From: Kibdelosporangium banguiense
GTDB lineage: Bacteria; Actinomycetota; Actinomycetes; Mycobacteriales; Pseudonocardiaceae
NCBI RefSeq assembly: GCF_017876405.1
Contig: NZ_JAGINW010000001.1
Location: forward strand, 2,865,203-2,929,202
Direction: 5' to 3'
DNA: 64,000 bases
Each line of letters begins with the position of its first letter. The stretch's first letter is position 1. Under the pieces are notes generated by a model. It searched no databases, was not told where the DNA came from, and was given only the letters and a program-made list of their open reading frames with translations. The translations under genes were made by a program, and so were the position numbers. Of this stretch, positions 63,212-64,000 are shown one piece after another.

Positions 63212-64000
63212 CGTTCAAGACGGCCAAGGGCCGTGACCTCGGACGTGGCGTGGCCATCGCCTGTGTGCTGGCACTGCTTGGCGCGTTGGTGCTGTGGTAC
63301 GTGCTGACCGACGCGGGTTCCAAGCGGATCACCACGTATTTCGGTGGCGCTGTTGGTCTCTACGAAGGCAATGACGTGCGCGTGCTCGGTGTTGCGGTCG
63401 GCACTGTGGACAAGGTCGAGCCGCAGGGCAACCAGGTCAAGGTCGAGCTCCTGGTCGACAACGACGTGCCGATCCCGATGGACGCCAGCGCCGTGGTCGT
63501 GTCGCCGTCGCTGGTCAGCGACCGGTATGTGCAGCTCGGCCCGGCTTACGTGGCCGGCCCGCAGATGAACTCCGGCGCGACGATCCCGCGCAACCGCACA
63601 GCGACGCCGCTCGAGGTCGACGACCTCTACAAGAGCCTGAACCGGGTGAGCACCACACTGGGCCCCAACGGCGCCAACCAGAACGGCGCCCTGTCGGACC
63701 TGCTCAACACGCTGGCCAAGAACCTGGAAGGCAACGGCACCGCCGCCCACGAGACGATCAAGCAGCTCGGCCAGGCCGCCCGGACCCTGTCCGGCAGCCA
63801 GGAGCAGCTGTTCTCCACAGTGGACAATCTGAACAAGTTCACCGGTACGCTGGCCGCGAGCGACCAGCAGGTGCGGCAGTTCTCCAGCCAGCTGGCCGAC
63901 GTCAGCAAGTTCCTCGCCGCCGAGCGCGGCAACCTGGCGCAGGCCGTGCAACAGCTGTCCACCGCCCTGGAAAGCGTGCAGCAGTTCATCAAGGACAACC
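63208..64000 (+). CDS. mceD: Mce family protein, fourth subunit (MceD type), 3' end outside window
   Basis: 264 codons before the window ends. Anchor VAIACVLALLGALVLWYVL (~15-33), MlaD core FGGAVGLYEGNDVRVLGVAV and SDRYVQLGPAYV, and the start of the helical region (LAAERGNLAQAVQQLSTALE). The ATG at 63208 overlaps the mceC stop (ATGA). The frame is open at base 64000. Confidence 0.9.
   Translation, partial: MTFKTAKGRDLGRGVAIACVLALLGALVLWYVLTDAGSKRITTYFGGAVGLYEGNDVRVLGVAVGTVDKVEPQGNQVKVELLVDNDVPIPMDASAVVVSPSLVSDRYVQLGPAYVAGPQMNSGATIPRNRTATPLEVDDLYKSLNRVSTTLGPNGANQNGALSDLLNTLAKNLEGNGTAAHETIKQLGQAARTLSGSQEQLFSTVDNLNKFTGTLAASDQQVRQFSSQLADVSKFLAAERGNLAQAVQQLSTALESVQQFIKDN

Overview
The window is about 64 kb of high-GC DNA with many GTG starts and 4-base gene overlaps. 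Several things point to an actinobacterium, most likely of the order Pseudonocardiales: a nuo operon with an extended NuoH, a Mkl/YrbE/Mce operon, rpmG next to hadA/hadB, a fused KorA, an EspG/PPE-type secretion cluster and an actinomycete-type integrative element. I cannot name the genus from sequence alone.

Layout. 1-9315: the 3' part of the NADH dehydrogenase operon (nuoG partial to nuoN), then a polyprenyl diphosphate synthase that probably makes the menaquinone tail (9382-10437) and a stalked membrane protein. 11722-12969: a membrane diguanylate cyclase. 13110-16529: a small type VII secretion substrate cluster (PE-like, DUF3558 lipoprotein, PPE-like with a glycine-rich tail, EspG) without ESX core genes. 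16575-20949 (minus): korB, korA, a crotonase-fold protein lacking both catalytic glutamates, and an Lrp regulator, divergent from ddaH (21016-21852).

21853-24601 is a graveyard: a 157-bp MITE-like repeat, a truncated traB, a frameshifted permease/DUF1980 pair and the 3' end of an integrase. 24602-39754 is an actinomycete integrative and conjugative element (AICE) in the 3' end of tRNA-Tyr. A perfect 49-bp direct repeat bounds it, and copies of a 17-bp putative integrase arm site lie just inside both ends. It carries int, xis, a DUF3631 helicase-like protein, a C5-cytosine methyltransferase, a Prim-Pol, a TraB translocase, Spd-like membrane proteins, a run of small mostly uncharacterised proteins (several Cys-rich), a GntR regulator with a 22-bp palindromic operator, and a SAM-methyltransferase-like cargo gene. 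Its right end holds four copies of an 81-bp ACCGA-rich repeat in nested inverted order around a long hairpin, a candidate origin or transfer locus.

39786-47393 returns to chromosomal genes: yajQ, rmlA, an ECF-like sigma factor coupled to a zinc-finger/mycothiol-isomerase fusion, htpX, a siderophore-interacting protein and a membrane EAL protein. 47457-55163 is the conserved translation/secretion block: tRNA-Thr, tRNA-Met, rpmG, hadA, hadB, aminotransferase (minus), tRNA-Trp, secE, nusG, rplK, rplA, a membrane protein (minus), the L10 leader, rplJ and rplL. 55164-56007 has no gene but holds ~32-bp degenerate tandem repeats and the second, inverted copy of the MITE-like repeat. 56008-56865 is a secreted serine protease. 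57103-64000 is a lipid-import type operon: mkl ATPase, two YrbE permeases, and MceA to MceD, the last running off the window.

Starts were chosen by Shine-Dalgarno sites, overlaps and family alignment from memory; no database search was possible.
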